A stretch of 64,000 nt of DNA from Trema orientale (lineage: Eukaryota > Streptophyta > Magnoliopsida > Rosales > Cannabaceae), in the NCBI GenBank assembly GCA_002914845.1, contig JXTC01000067.1, positions 671,798 through 735,797 on the forward strand, written 5' to 3'. Positions within the stretch are counted from its first letter, which is position 1; the number at the start of each line of letters is the position of its first letter. Below, piece by piece: positions 48,273 through 59,706 of this stretch. A program made the position numbers and the translations under genes. The notes under the pieces were generated by a model. It was not told where the DNA came from, did no database searches, and saw only the letters and a program-made list of their open reading frames with translations.

Positions 48273-50235
48273 ATCCCCCCCTTTTTGATGATGACAAACA
48301 TTGATTTATGAGATAAAAAAAAAATATGCAATAAGGATATGAAAATATGAAATTTGACAAGTTTACCTTAGTCCTTACCATATTTTAAGCTTCATGCCAA
48401 AATATGCTTGAGAAAGTAAAAAGACTTGCTCCCCTTTTTTAACTCAATTAATCGTCGTAAGCATATTATGAGAAAATTAAAAATATGTGCTAAACAAAAT
48501 TCTCCCTTTTAAAATATGCAGAGTCATAAATAAATCTTTTTCTCCCAATGTTCATAAATTAATATTATTCTCTCCTTTTTGACATCATTAAAAAGTTAGA
48601 AACAAATATCAAGCTAGATATTTCATAAAAACCAATCTATCTCTTTGAAATAAGATATTCCCCAGATCAATTCACGATATTACTCTCTTCATTTGAATTC
48701 ATGACTGAAGTATAAGAAAGAGTAATACACAAATAATTTTCTCCACATATAAAAAATAGTATGACAAATTAGGTAATAAGAAGATGTGGAGGAATAAAAA
48801 TTGAACAATTTTCAAAATAAGAGTAACAATATCAAACAAAATATTGAATAACAATGTGATGCCAAAGTGAAAACAAGAGCATTGTTTTTAATTTTTAGCA
48901 AAACTTCTTCTATTAATAATAAGTATGATAATTATAGCATATTTAAAATAGAGAAGTTGCATCTAATGAAGATCATAAAAGCTCTAGCACAATTTTTACT
49001 TATTAAAAATATATTTCTCTAAGTATAATCATCACAAAGCACATTAGTGAAATAATTTCTTTTTCTTCATTTTCTTCAAACTATAAAGAGCATATCACAA
49101 TTCATGGGAAAATGATAATAACGAATTTAGTACAAGCAAATCATAAATATGCTCCCCCTCAATATATGAATCATGATCAAGATGTCAATAACCAAAATAA
49201 GAAAAGATCAGTCATATATGAGAGATATCAATTATAGATACCAGTTAATTATGGATATCAATTTTTTTTTTTAAAAATTACCAATTATATTTGAAGAAAA
49301 AGAATAACCAAGTTTGATACCAATTAAAACTATGCTAATAGATACCAATTGTATTTTGAAAAACTATACCAAATTGATACCAATTATCACATTCAATGAA
49401 TCAAAACACATACTTCTCCTCCTTTTGATATCATCAAAATGTTGCATGAAAATGAAGGATAAGATTGATACTAATTAACAAAAGTAAAGTAAAAACATGA
49501 ACAAGTATCCATAACATATTATTTAAGTTTAAACAACCATAAGAAATAGATGTTCAGAAAGGATAAAGCATAAAAAATTATATCTCGAAAGCTAATGAGA
49601 ACCTTATTTGTGATATTTATCAAAAAAAAATTCTCATAAATGTCATAGGATAAAATATTATATGCAAATATTCAAAATGATAAAATTACAAAAGTATAAA
49701 CATTGAATGTAAGTAATACTTCATTTTGAGTACAAATACATCACTAATATAGATAAAATAATTCAATTCATTATGCGTGGTATTTGTCATGTAGAAACTA
49801 TCAAGCAATTGCACAAATATAAGAGTTTAAGCAATATGCACTGTGCAAGTATTTTGAATCACATATGAGCAATTAATATGTCAATCAAAATTAAGCTTAT
49901 AAATTAAAATTCAAATAAGACCCGAAAAAAATGAGAGAAAATAATTCAAAAACTGCTGAAATCACTTAAATACACAGCCTTTCTGGTCTGCCGAAATTGG
50001 CAGAGAAATAGAACAATCTAGGCCACTTTTTCAGTAGATCGGCTATATTTTTGGTCTGCCGAAAACCCTATATTTGCTGGTTTTCGAAAAATTTTGTTTG
50101 AAAAATGATAAAAATGTTTAAACTAAAAACTTAAACATTTAGAAATCATCATTTTAATAAGAATGGAATCATTTTTGAAGGTTTGAACTAAACAAACAAT
50201 ATTTAAACAAAACAACTCAAGACAATTCATCATAA
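48273..50235. other. AT-rich non-coding inner region of element G
   Basis: About 2 kb without any readable protein, rich in repeats of TACCAATT and GATATCAATT (49220-49400). At 49980-50090 it holds GGTCTGCCGAAA-type motifs like those in the element's LTRs (47640-47770). RNase H is expected here but cannot be read. Confidence 0.6.
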
Positions 50236-51422
50236 TCAATCATACCAAATTTTCTTTGTTTCGGTGTCTTCAAAGGCTTTAAGTGCTCAAGCTCAAACTT
50301 TTTAAGAAGACATACCTTGATTGGTTGATGAGAATTCTATCCTTCCAAAAGCTCTTCATTTTCTTTGTGTTGAGGTTGGACTTAATTATCATCTTTTGAT
50401 TTGTCTTTAAACTTTAATCATTCAAGCTTAATACCAAACCTACAACAATATCATCTATGCTTTTCTTCTTGTAGGAGTCATTAGTTTTATCAAACATCAC
50501 ATATATAGATCTATCTACTACTTAATTCTTTTGTTGAAAAACTCTCTATATGCATTACTAGTAGTGGAGTAACTAGGAAAAGTTCCAACATTGTATTTTG
50601 AATCAAAATTTTCAAGTTATCTTTGGTGTTTAAAAAAAAATTAAGTATTTGCATCTAAAGACTCTAAAATAACTAATATTGGGTTTTTGATTATTTCAAA
50701 ATATACAATTGTATTTTACTCAAAATAGGTTTAATCAACACCCAGTTTAAAACATCACAAATAGTGTTGACGACTTTGGCCTAAAAGTATTTTAGTAAAA
50801 CATTTGCTTTCGACATGGTCATAGCAATTTTGAAACCAATATAGAAAATCCAGTAAATCTTTTTAAAATTATCAACTAACTCAAAGGCATAACATTTTCA
50901 AAAATAACTAACTTAATTTCCAAATTGACATGCTTCACAAATCTTGTCATTTTTAAAAATTAGACTAGATAAGCCATAACAAGATTTTTTAAGCAAAGTT
51001 TTGAAAATATAACCATATTAGCATGTCCAAGTTTTAAATACCATAATCAATAAACATTTTCTTTTAAAGCAAAAAAATATCTTGACTTGAAAACCTTTTC
51101 ACAATAATATTTTTTTTTATCGTAAGATGTAATCTCGTTTGTTCAAATTTTCAAATTGAGCATTTAAAAGAGTAAAAGAAAAACTCAATAACTTAATCAC
51201 ATAATTGACAAGAATTAAGCATATTAGATTTCTAGTAAGATATTTTCAAATATAGGCAAGGAAAGGTTACCAATATCACTTATACCAACGATCTTGCTTT
51301 TTGTGATGTCTCCAAAGAATGAAATATCCACCATCATTTCTTTGTGAAAGTTGAGAGCTTGGTGAAGTCATTGGTTTTATTTTTGGAGCGCCCACTTTCT
51401 TGCTTGTACCTATAATAAATAT
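50236..51422 (-). pseudogene. copia pol remnant (protease, integrase, end of RT), element G
   Basis: Minus-strand fragments in order: a protease strand F-G-D-I-T-K-S-K-I-V-G-I (about 51300-51265); the GAG-pre-integrase zinc region with W-Y-L-K-L-G-H-A-N-M (about 51065-50990); a decayed C-terminal integrase stretch with Y-F-R-V-F and V-M-F-D-K-T-N-D (about 50690-50470); and a piece resembling the end of RT, L-L-K-K-F-E-L-E-H-L-K-P (about 50310-50270). The integrase catalytic core and nearly all of RT are deleted, and many stops break the rest. Confidence 0.7.
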
Positions 51423-52773
51423 TCAAATTTGAATTTTTGGTACCCACTTAACTTTGGGTCCTTGGGGATTAGTCTTTGAATTCTTTGGTACCCATTCTTG
51501 TTTGACACCAAAATATGCATTTTTCTTAATAAAGCAAAGAAAGCTTGTATGTCTATCTTGATTGCAATAGTTGTATACATATTTTGAGTCATTACTAGAT
51601 GTTATTTTGGCAAAATAATTTTTGAGATACTTTTGTTTTATAAAAGGTTTGTATCCTACACCTCCTTTATCAAAAACACATCTTTGTCCACAAAGTATTA
51701 AATCAAAATTCTTCTTTCCATTGGTGAACTTGTGGACAATGTTAATTAAATCCAAAACGTTTTCTTTTAAGAAAGCATTTTTATTTTTCAAAGATGCACA
51801 TATATCACAGGTCAAAATAACTTCTTTTTCTTTTGAAAATTTCTCGAGTTCTTTTGATAAGATAGATAATTTCTTCTTAATAGCACTATTTTTCAAAACA
51901 AGCAATTTGTAGTTGCAATTCATTAAAATCATCAAGTAGCTTATTATATGATAACTCTTCTTCATCACTATCATTATCAAAATCATCAAGTGAGTCATCA
52001 CTGAGTTCAAGAGATTTTACCTCACTATCAATAGCTATGAAGCACATGTTGCCAATCTCCCCTTGAATTTCTTCATTTAATTCATCGTTTCCATTATCAA
52101 CACATGTGGCCTTCATTTCCTTTTCTTCTTCCCCATTTTGATTTTTGTTCTTGATAATTATGTTCTCACGAGAAATGAGAAATTTGATGTTTTCTTCTAG
52201 AGGCACATTGATGACGTCTTTCTTTTCTTGGATAGCAACCACCTCTTTTTGATATGCTTTTGTTAAGGTTTTTAGAACTTTTGTTACCATTTTAGTATTG
52301 CTATAAGTTTTTCCAAGAGAATGAAGATCATTAGTAATGTTAGCAAATCTCATAAACATGTGAGCAATAGACTCATCACTTTTCATTTCAAATAACTCAT
52401 AGTCATGCACAAACATACTAACTTTGCTTTCTTTAATTTGACTTGTGTTTTCATATGAGCTTTCAAGCATTTTCCATATTTCATGTGCACTAGTAGCCAT
52501 TTATACACTATTATAAATATTTACATCTATACTACATAGTAAACAATTCAAAGCATATGCATTCCTAGAAAACACGATTTTGTCAATATCATCATATTCA
52601 TAAAACTCTTTTTCAACAAATATATTATCAATTATTTTTCTAGGAATATATGGACCTTGAACAACAATATTCAATAAATCATCATTCATAAATTTAAGAA
52701 ATTTAAGCATTTTAATTTCCCAAATATTGTAGTTAATACCATTGAAAAATGGTGGTATAGTTGAAAACCCCAC
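51423..52773 (-). pseudogene. copia gag (UBN2-type), one stop and one frameshift, element G
   Basis: The start is the ATG at 52773, soon after the primer-binding site. The first part carries P-P-F-F-N-G-x-N-Y, the usual copia gag N-terminus. A TAA at 52501-52503 interrupts it without a frame change. The frame then runs 52500-51886 with the UBN2-type helices and acidic linker, and shifts by one near 51890 into the frame that ends at 51423. The last part has a degraded zinc knuckle Y-C-N-Q-D-R-H-T-S-F-L-C, where Gly before His is lost, and two W-V-P-K repeats typical of the gag end. This is the best preserved gene of the element. Confidence 0.85.
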
Positions 52774-52841
52774 ATTTGAAGGATTTTAAAAATTATTTGA
52801 GTATATCATCTCAAGATGGTTAAGTCTTTAAAATTTGAGTA

Positions 52842-52857
52842 CCAAGCTTTGATACCG
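52842..52857 (-). other. Primer-binding site of element G
   Basis: On the minus strand GGTATCAAAGCTTGGT lies just inside the 5' LTR; it resembles the copia initiator-Met site GGTATCAGAGC with one change in its core. Confidence 0.65.
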
Positions 52858-52859
52858 AT

Positions 52860-54346
52860 TGTTAGCCCAAGATTCACTACCCAAGAAGGAGGGTGAATTA
52901 GGTTTTAAAATTTTTTAGGAAACTTTTCAACTATATAAAACCATAGACCACTATTTTGAAACTTTGACGCTAAATAAACACTGATACCAAATATATAACA
53001 ATAATACCAAGTCAATTAAGCACAATAAATATCAAACACATAATCAAGTAATGTGCAATAAAGTAAAAAATATAGGGATAGAGAAAAGACAAACTCGGTT
53101 TTTACGATGTTCGATAAACACGACATTTTGCCTATATCTCCGGCCCTCGGCAACTTGCTTGGAGCTTCCACTATTCGAATCAAGATTGTGGGCTTGACCG
53201 ACCTTTGTACACAACGAGTAATTTCTCCTTAGGCACACTCACGCCTTTATAATAGCTTTGAATCCGGCTCTATTACGCCTAACTCAGATTGTTTAGACTT
53301 CGGTGCCAATCTCACCTATACAAGGTTGTTTAGACAATGGTGCCAATCTCACCAACTCACGGGTTATTTAGACTCCAGTGATAACCTCACATAAATCGGG
53401 TTATTTAGACTCTAGTGGCAATCTCACTTCACAATTATAATTTTAGTTTTTGTTGAATCTCTCAACTAGAATCTCTCTCTAATGAAAGTATTTGATACAA
53501 GGTAAGCTTAGAGAGAAAAAATATAAACACAAGATATAATTTAGTTTGGCTCAAGTGATTTTTGTGAAAAAGTGGAGTTGAAAGTTTGGATTATAAAAAT
53601 TAATTTGAACAACTTGAATATATGATATAAGCAATATAAGGATGTTTAAGAGTTATTTCAAGTGTTAGAAAAGCTTTTATTTATAGACTTGAATGAAAAC
53701 TAGCCATTTTAAACCATTTGATAAACAATCTGTCATTTTCAGTAAAGTGTGTTTTTGGTCAACCGAAAATACTCGCCGTTGGTAGTACAGTTCTAATGGT
53801 CGAATCTGAACATTGCTAAAAATTCGGCAAGAAATCGGTAGACCGAAAATGGGAACTGGTCTGCTGAAAATACCCGAGAGCAATATTTGATTTTTATTTC
53901 AAGTCTTTTTCAATTATTTTCAAAATGTGACTTCATAAATTGATTTTTTGTGCAATATGGATACTATAGAAATTCATAAATCAATTTAAAAGTTTGTGTA
54001 AAATAAATTTCATATTTTAATTTGAGATAAACAAGTTTGACAGTGTTACTTTGAAAATTTCCAATTTTGTGAAAAATTTGTGCTATTAAAAGCATATTAT
54101 GTGTAAACATATATTCAAGTACAAGAATTAAATATTTAACCTTTGCTAGTCTAAGTTTTATATTCTTGAACTTTGTCTTCAAGCTCTTTTCTATAATCCA
54201 TTTTGAAGCTTGATTCCTTGATCAACTTGAGTTAGAACTTTTAAAGCTATTTCACTGCATACTCAAGTTAAATCATTAGTATTAAATCAAATATTTGTTA
54301 TCTTTAAAATAAGAGTGTCTAAGATTGAAACCTTAATTTCCTAACA
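52860..54346 (-). repeat. 5' LTR of element G
   Basis: It starts TGTTAGCCC and ends TTTCCTAACA on the plus strand. It has the same GGTAGACCGAAAA-type motifs (53740-53880) and the repeated TTTAGACTCnAGTG text (53300-53420) as the other LTR. Confidence 0.85.
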
Positions 54347-54351
54347 AGTGA

Positions 54352-54945
54352 CACTAACTCTAAGTGTTTATCAAAGGTTTGAATCCTACAAGTAAGAGTT
54401 GGGTTGAAGATATGTATGGCTTCCCAATTTGTGAAGAGATACCCAAAGATAAAGCCTATCAAATGATGGAGGAGATGGCAAAGTTTGATTTGGAATGTTT
54501 TTATTTTGAAGAGTCTTCAAGGGAACTTGCAGAAGAAGAACCACAAGACATGTTGGTGGATGACGAAGTCCAAGAGATCAATGATTTAGCCTCATCATTG
54601 GTCTATGCAAGTATACCATTGATGGAGTCTTGTTTGCCATTAGAGCCACCATCTAAACACTATAGTCTCTACAAGCTTAAACTGAAGGTAAAGTTTCCTT
54701 TTGAAGCCGATTATTTGAAATTAAGCCACTTTGGATTTATGAGCGATAGTTATTTACACTCAATCAAGCTTGAGGACCATTGCAACAAAGATCCAGTTGT
54801 GGTCGTGTATGCCACACTTTATGGGCGACAACCTATGTTCGCATGTTATTTATCCATATTCATGTTTTGTGCAATCCGAGGAGTTGGTGCTATTTCACGG
54901 AGATCAAGCTTCATGAGTATGTGCCAACGAGAGGAGTATCCCTAA
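54352..54945 (+). pseudogene. gag-like frame of element D, after insertion
   Basis: An open frame of about 193 codons from 54364 (GTG, no ATG; the true start lies upstream of the insertion). The first 40 codons resemble the end of the Athila gag core: G-L-N-P-T-S-K-S-W-V, then A-Y-Q-M-M-E-E-M-A. An acidic region follows (E-E-P-Q-D, D-D-E-V-Q-E), and then text I do not recognise. It lacks a protease motif. It is the longest open frame of element D and could represent the only protein of a non-autonomous family. Confidence 0.6.
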
Positions 54946-56275
54946 ACTCATTCTTTATTTCTTCAATTTTCTTATATTTTACGTGTTAAGTTTAGGGGAA
55001 GGGGTAAACCTTGTTGGATTGTGCTTTTGTTAGTTTATTTGTTGTTGTGCATTTATTTTTCTTATTGTGTGATTGTGTTTTGAATAAGTAGAGGCACTTT
55101 GTGCTTTCTTTGGTGATTATTTAGTTCCAATGATAAGAACCTTGGGTGAATTGGTGCATAACTTTTTGAAAAATGTCGATATTAGCTTAGTCTTATGAAT
55201 AATTCTTGTGTGAGTTTCATTTTGACTGTAAAAGTCTATATTGAACATAATGCCTTGATCTTTGACTTATGTATGAATCTAGAGAATATTTATATGAATA
55301 TGACATTTTGTTATCTCACAAGTGTTAGAATTTACTTGATAATCTATTGAGGTGAAATCCTAGATAGCGTTTCACCAAGGAAAAGATTTTAGTAATCTTT
55401 GTACCGTTTGAGCCTTTCAAGCTAACTATGAAATATTTTATCTCTAGTACACCCATGTTGAGCCTTGTAAAGCTTTTTTTTTTTCCAATCACACAAACAT
55501 TAGCCTAATTTAAATAATATCATTCAACTTTTATCCCTTGAGCATATTGATTCATATTGATTGTTTTTATTGAAGTATTTTAAGCTATGATATATTATGG
55601 GAAGATGAGTGGAGTGAAATTTAAAAAGAAAAAAAAAACAAAAGTTATGCACTTGTTCATGAAAAAAAAAAAAAAGAAATAAGTTTGGGGGTGTGCAACT
55701 CAACAAAAAAAACAAAAAAAAAAAGAAATAAATATTGGGCTAAATGTTGATAGAGGAAAGAAAAATTATGAGTTAGTGATGTGTTGCTTGGGGTATGAAA
55801 GAATAGCTCTACATGAGTTCTAGAGTTAATATACTTAACGGTGATTTGAGCTCACTTTATCTAATTCATCATACCTTCACTTAAGCCAATATTATAAGCT
55901 TAATGAAGACCTTTTGATCTTTGGTGTTGTGTTTATCTATATTAGTAGAGATAGATTTGAAAAGTAAATTTATGGAACTTGATTAATGTTTTTGAGATTT
56001 TATGCTTAATATATGTTTGCATAAACTTATCCGGGTTTGACACAATGATAGGAGAAAGGTATACATATACACACACAAGAAATTCGATCTAAGGTGGGAC
56101 CTGCTCTTGAGTTATTCTTAATACTTAGCCAATATTCACCTTTCTTTAAGTTATGCTATTTTGTAAGCTTTGAGAAACTAATTCGAAATCATCAGTGTTA
56201 GTACATTACCTCTTGTATGTTTTTAGGTATTTTTTTTTCTTTTGCTCGAAGACTAGTAGAACTTAAGTTTGAGGG
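54946..56275 (+). other. Non-coding 3' region of element D
   Basis: About 1.3 kb without coding signs. It holds two polypurine-like runs, AAGTTTGGGGGTG at 55681 and AAGTTTGAGGGTG ending at 56277; the second adjoins the 3' LTR and is the likely primer for plus-strand synthesis. A-rich and T-rich runs are frequent. Confidence 0.6.
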
Positions 56276-56884
56276 TGTATTAACTTTATAAAATTGGAGT
56301 TATCTAGTGTTATTATGCCTTAAGTTTTGCTATACTCTTATTTGAATTAAGTTGTTTCAAGTATTTTTTTTGTTGTTTTGATGTTTAGTTTGTTTATATT
56401 GATAGGAGAATGAAATAAAGGTGTTTGATGCAAAATAAGGTGAATTTGTGCCTCATAAAATGTTTTTCAAACTATTGAAATCAAAGTTGAATCTGATACG
56501 GACGTAACACAATAAAAATGAGGCAAATCAGAGCTAAAACAAAGAAATAGCACACCTGAAAAACTGAGGCGCCAGATCAGTGGAAAAGTAGTGCTGCAGT
56601 GCCAAAAGTGGCACCTTCGTGCCAACTCTTGGGAAGTTTTGGCACCACAGTACAAAAAATAGCACTGTGGCACCACTGTCTATGTTTTAGGTCAATAATT
56701 GACAACCAAGATCAACTTTTTGACAATCCAAGAATCCAGATTTGGCCTATCTTACGTTTACAAGAGTTACATCCTTAAAACCCTATCTTTGGGGTTGAAA
56801 GAAGGATGTAGGGATAGAAAGAAAGAGAGAGTAGTAGCCATAGAAAGAGAGGAAGAAGAAGATGAAGATATGCTCCAACTAACT
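56276..56884 (+). repeat. 3' LTR of element D, truncated
   Basis: It begins TGTATTAACTTTATAAAATTGG and aligns with 44855-45466 of the 5' LTR up to CTCCAACTAACT (56884). The last roughly 1.0 kb of the LTR is missing. Confidence 0.85.
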
Positions 56885-56949
56885 GCTGGAAATTCCGGAA
56901 AATAAATTTCGAAAAAAAGATTTTTCTGAAAACAATTTATGCAGTTCTT
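56885..56949. other. Unassigned junction between elements D and E
   Basis: About 65 bases that match neither the D LTR nor, by eye, the family-I LTR. Recognisable family-I LTR sequence starts near 56950. It may be filler DNA at a deletion junction, or diverged LTR sequence. Confidence 0.5.
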
Positions 56950-57250
56950 GTCACCGTGATTATACAGATATAGACGAGCTTGACTTGTGGGCGGTGTTTT
57001 CTTTGTATTTTGTTATTCTGGTATGTTGTAAATATTACTACTGATGGCGAGATAAACTGGTAAGGAGTTTTTGGTTGTATATTTTGTAAAGACACTTTCA
57101 AAAAGTAATGCCACGCAGTTTCTTCTGTTTTAGAGCTTGAAAAATTTAAATTTGGCCACCTTTTTTCAAAAATAAAAATATGGTTTATGAAAGGATAATA
57201 CTTCCTAGTTTGACCTACATAGTCTTATGGTTAAGCTAGAGAGTGTTACA
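56950..57250 (+). repeat. 5' LTR fragment of element E
   Basis: The sequence from GTCACCGTGATTATACAG to the end TGTTACA (57250) is the reverse of 22086-22385 in element B's LTR. About 2.6 kb of the LTR, including its promoter part, is missing. Confidence 0.85.
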
Positions 57251-57254
57251 GTTG

Positions 57255-57266
57255 TGGTATCAGAGC
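57255..57266 (+). other. Primer-binding site of element E
   Basis: TGGTATCAGAGC, exactly the initiator-tRNA-Met complement, four bases after the LTR end. Confidence 0.9.
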
Positions 57267-57448
57267 AGAGGTTTAGTCATTTCTGAAGACTGCCTACATA
57301 TGTATGATCATGTGACAAAAAGCCCAGTCAACTAGTAAGTCTAATTAATTTCATACGTGCACTTCATTTTTGTTATATAAGTTTGATGCACACATTATTA
57401 TTGGCTATTATGTTTATTTGAAAGTAAAGGGCCACTATACAGGAAATC

Positions 57449-58350
57449 ATGCCAAGGGGTAAAGGTCAGACTAGCCAACAGAGGGGTGATCAAGACAATG
57501 ACAAAGATACTACTATACATCCATTGACTGAATTAGTGGAGAAACAGGCTCAACAAATACAGAGGCTTATAGAACGAGATCAAAGGAGAGAGGAACAATT
57601 ACCGGTACAAGTAGTAGCTAGACAAGAAAATCACGAACCAACTTCTGAAAGGTTTAGGAAGAATAAACCTCCAGCTTTTAAAGGTGAAACCGATCCATTA
57701 TTAGTTGAGGAGTGGATTCGGAGTTTGGAGGGTATATTTGATTATATAAGAATTCCTGAGGAAGAGAAAGTTTCTCGTGCTACTTATATGCTCCAAATAG
57801 ATGCCAGGCATTGGTGGGATTCTATAAAGTTAATCACGGATGTTAACAGATTGACTTGGGAGAGATTTAAGGAAATATTTTACAGGAAGTAATTTAGTGA
57901 AGCTCATCGACTTGCAAAGGCAGCTGAGTTTACTAATTTGAGGGAAGGTGGCATGTCTGTGTGTGACTATATCAAGAAATTTGATGAGCTATCCTGCTTT
58001 GCTCCTTATATGGTGAGTACAAACGAGTTGAAAGTAAATCAGTTTCTACAAGGGCTCAAAGCAGAGATATATAGGGACATTAAGATGTTTACAGGAAAAG
58101 GAGTGCTTTATACAGAAGTTGCTGAGAAAGCCCTTGAAGCTGAAGAAGCTGAACTCAAAGTGGTAAAAGTGCTAGAAATTAGAAGAAACATAAACATGGT
58201 AAGGCGAAATACAAATTTTGGAAAAAGTACTCAACCAGGGTTTAATAGCGGCAAAAGGAAATTCTCATAAGGTCAAAAACAAAGACAAGATCCTTTAAAG
58301 CGCCTAGTAATATGTCAACAAATGCAATCTACTCCGAATCAGTAGGTTAC
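57449..58350 (+). pseudogene. gag, interrupted by two stops (element E)
   Basis: The ATG at 57449 follows the primer-binding site by about 180 bases and is the only in-frame start near the gag text. Residues 1-60 form a charged Gln-rich helix. The gag core follows with K-P-P-A-F-K-G, W-I-R-S-L-E and the R-H-W-W motif near residue 127. A TAA at 57890-57892 replaces a codon, and the frame continues through Y-I-K-K-F-D-E-L-S and an Ala/Glu-rich helix to a TAA at 58268-58270. A partial knuckle C-P-K-C-G-K-S-H-K-A-E-C lies at about 58350. Otherwise it aligns with B's gag, which has lost its start codon. Confidence 0.85.
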
Positions 58351-58361
58351 ATGTCCCAAAT

Positions 58362-59247
58362 GTGGAAAGTCTCATAAAGCTGAATGTCTTGGGTAGTGGA
58401 GTGTGTTATACATGTAGCAAGACAGGATATTTTTCCAAGTATTGTCCCTCCACCTCTCGTGAACAAAAGAAAGTTCTAACTCGTGTGTTTACCATGACTA
58501 CGACAAATTCTGAGGCTGATCCATCAGTTATAATAAGTGAGATCTCTATTTTTGATATCCTCGTAAATATATTAGTAGATTCAAGAGCTACACATTCATT
58601 TACATTACCAGCATATGTGAGAAAATTAGGCAGATCACCTGAAACTTTGCATTTAAGATACTGTGTAACTATTTCATCTAGGGAAGTGTTATATTCTGGT
58701 CAAGTTTTGAGAGCGTGTCCAATACAGATAGATGGTAGAGAGCTGTGGTCAGACTTAATAGTGTTGAATATGCAGGATTTTGAGGTGATTTTGGGTATGG
58801 ATTGGCTATCTAAGTATCATGCTAGCATTGATTGTAACGGTAAGAGAGTAGTATTTCAACCACCTGGTGAAGAGAAGTTTATTTTCCTTGGGTCTTCTAA
58901 GAAAAAAATGGTGCCAATTATTTCAATGATAAAAGCAAGGAAGTTACTTGAGAAAGGATGTACTGGTTATTTGGCAAATGTAATGGATACTAGAGAGGAA
59001 CTTAAGATGAAGCCAGAGGAAGTACCAGTGGTTAATGAATTTCTAGAGGTGTTCCCAAAATATCTACCAAGATTACCACTTGATAGAGAAATAGAGTTTG
59101 TTATTGACTTGCTACCTGGTACAGCTCCTATTTCTAAAGTACCATATAGAATGGCTCCAACATAGTTGAAGGAATTGAAGGTATAATTACAGGAGCTTTT
59201 GGATAAAGGGTTTCATACGCCCAAGCTTTTCACCATAGGGTGCTCCT
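58362..59247 (+). pseudogene. Zinc knuckle and aspartic protease, degraded (element E)
   Basis: The frame 58362-59165 follows a frameshift near 58395. The knuckle reads C-Y-T-C-S-K-T-G-Y-F-S-K-Y-C, with the metal-binding His replaced by Tyr. The protease loop reads V-D-S-R-A-T-H, with the conserved Gly of D-S-G replaced by Arg. The rest of the protease and the linker V-I-D-L-L-P-G-T to RT are clear up to the stop after R-M-A-P-T at 59163. A frame change follows near 59210. Confidence 0.85.
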
Positions 59248-59706
59248 GTGTTGTTTGTAAAGAAGAAAGATGGAACTATGAGGCTTTATATTGATTATAG
59301 AGAGCTAAATAAGGTCACAATCAAGAATAAGTATCCTCTCCCTAGAATTGATGATTTGTTTGATCAGTTACAAGGACCTTCAGTGTTTTCCAAGATTGAT
59401 TTAAGATCTAGATACCATCAGTTGAAGATCAAAGAAGAAGACATTCCTAAGACAGCTTTTAGAACGAGATATGGGTACTATGAGTTCTTGAAAATGCCCT
59501 TTGGCTTAACTAATGCCCCAGCTGGTTTTATGGGCATGATGAACAGAGTATTCAAGGATTTCTTGGATAGTTTTGTTATAGTGTTCATTGTTGATATTTT
59601 GATCTATTCGCGCTCAAGGGAGGAACACAGGGAGCATTTGAGAATAGTTTTGAGGATCCTAAAAGAAAAGCAATTATATGCAAAGTTTAAGAAGTGTGAG
59701 TTCTAG
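59248..59706 (+). pseudogene. Reverse transcriptase with Asp-to-Val active site (element E)
   Basis: A 152-codon open stretch spans [22 protein letters not shown] and the catalytic box, which reads F-I-V-D-I-L-I-Y at 59584-59607. The first of the two metal-binding aspartates is Val (GTT at 59590-59592, against GAT in B and C). A TAG at 59704 ends it. Even without the stops the enzyme would be inactive. Confidence 0.9.

Larger units (their letters stand above)
46752..54346 (-). mobile_element. Element G: SIRE-like copia retrotransposon, internally deleted
   Basis: Two LTRs of about 1.5 kb (46752-48272 and 52860-54346) flank 4.6 kb read on the minus strand: initiator-Met primer-binding site, gag, a decayed pol remnant, then a long non-coding stretch and the polypurine run CAAAAAGGGGGGGAT next to the 3' LTR. 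Target duplications AGTGG (46747-46751) and AGTGA (54347-54351) match at four of five bases. RT is reduced to a short end and most of RNase H is gone. The LTRs differ by eye at about one base in ten. It interrupts element D. Confidence 0.85.
44855..56884 (+). mobile_element. Element D: Athila-related, non-autonomous, truncated
   Basis: 5' LTR 44855-46498, a good Asp-type primer-binding site, about 2.2 kb of internal sequence (46499-46751 and 54352-56275) and a 3' LTR cut short at 56884. The copia element G splits the internal region. Only a gag-like fragment is recognisable; no protease, RT or integrase is present, so the copy would have needed proteins from an autonomous Athila. Its LTR shares blocks and the GC-rich short repeats with element F. 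Confidence 0.8.

Noticed and set aside
51622..51912. 96-codon plus-strand frame
   Set aside because: It is antisense to copia gag of element G.
55520..55720. Lys- or Phe-rich frame near poly(A) runs
   Set aside because: It is low-complexity sequence in the non-coding 3' part of element D.
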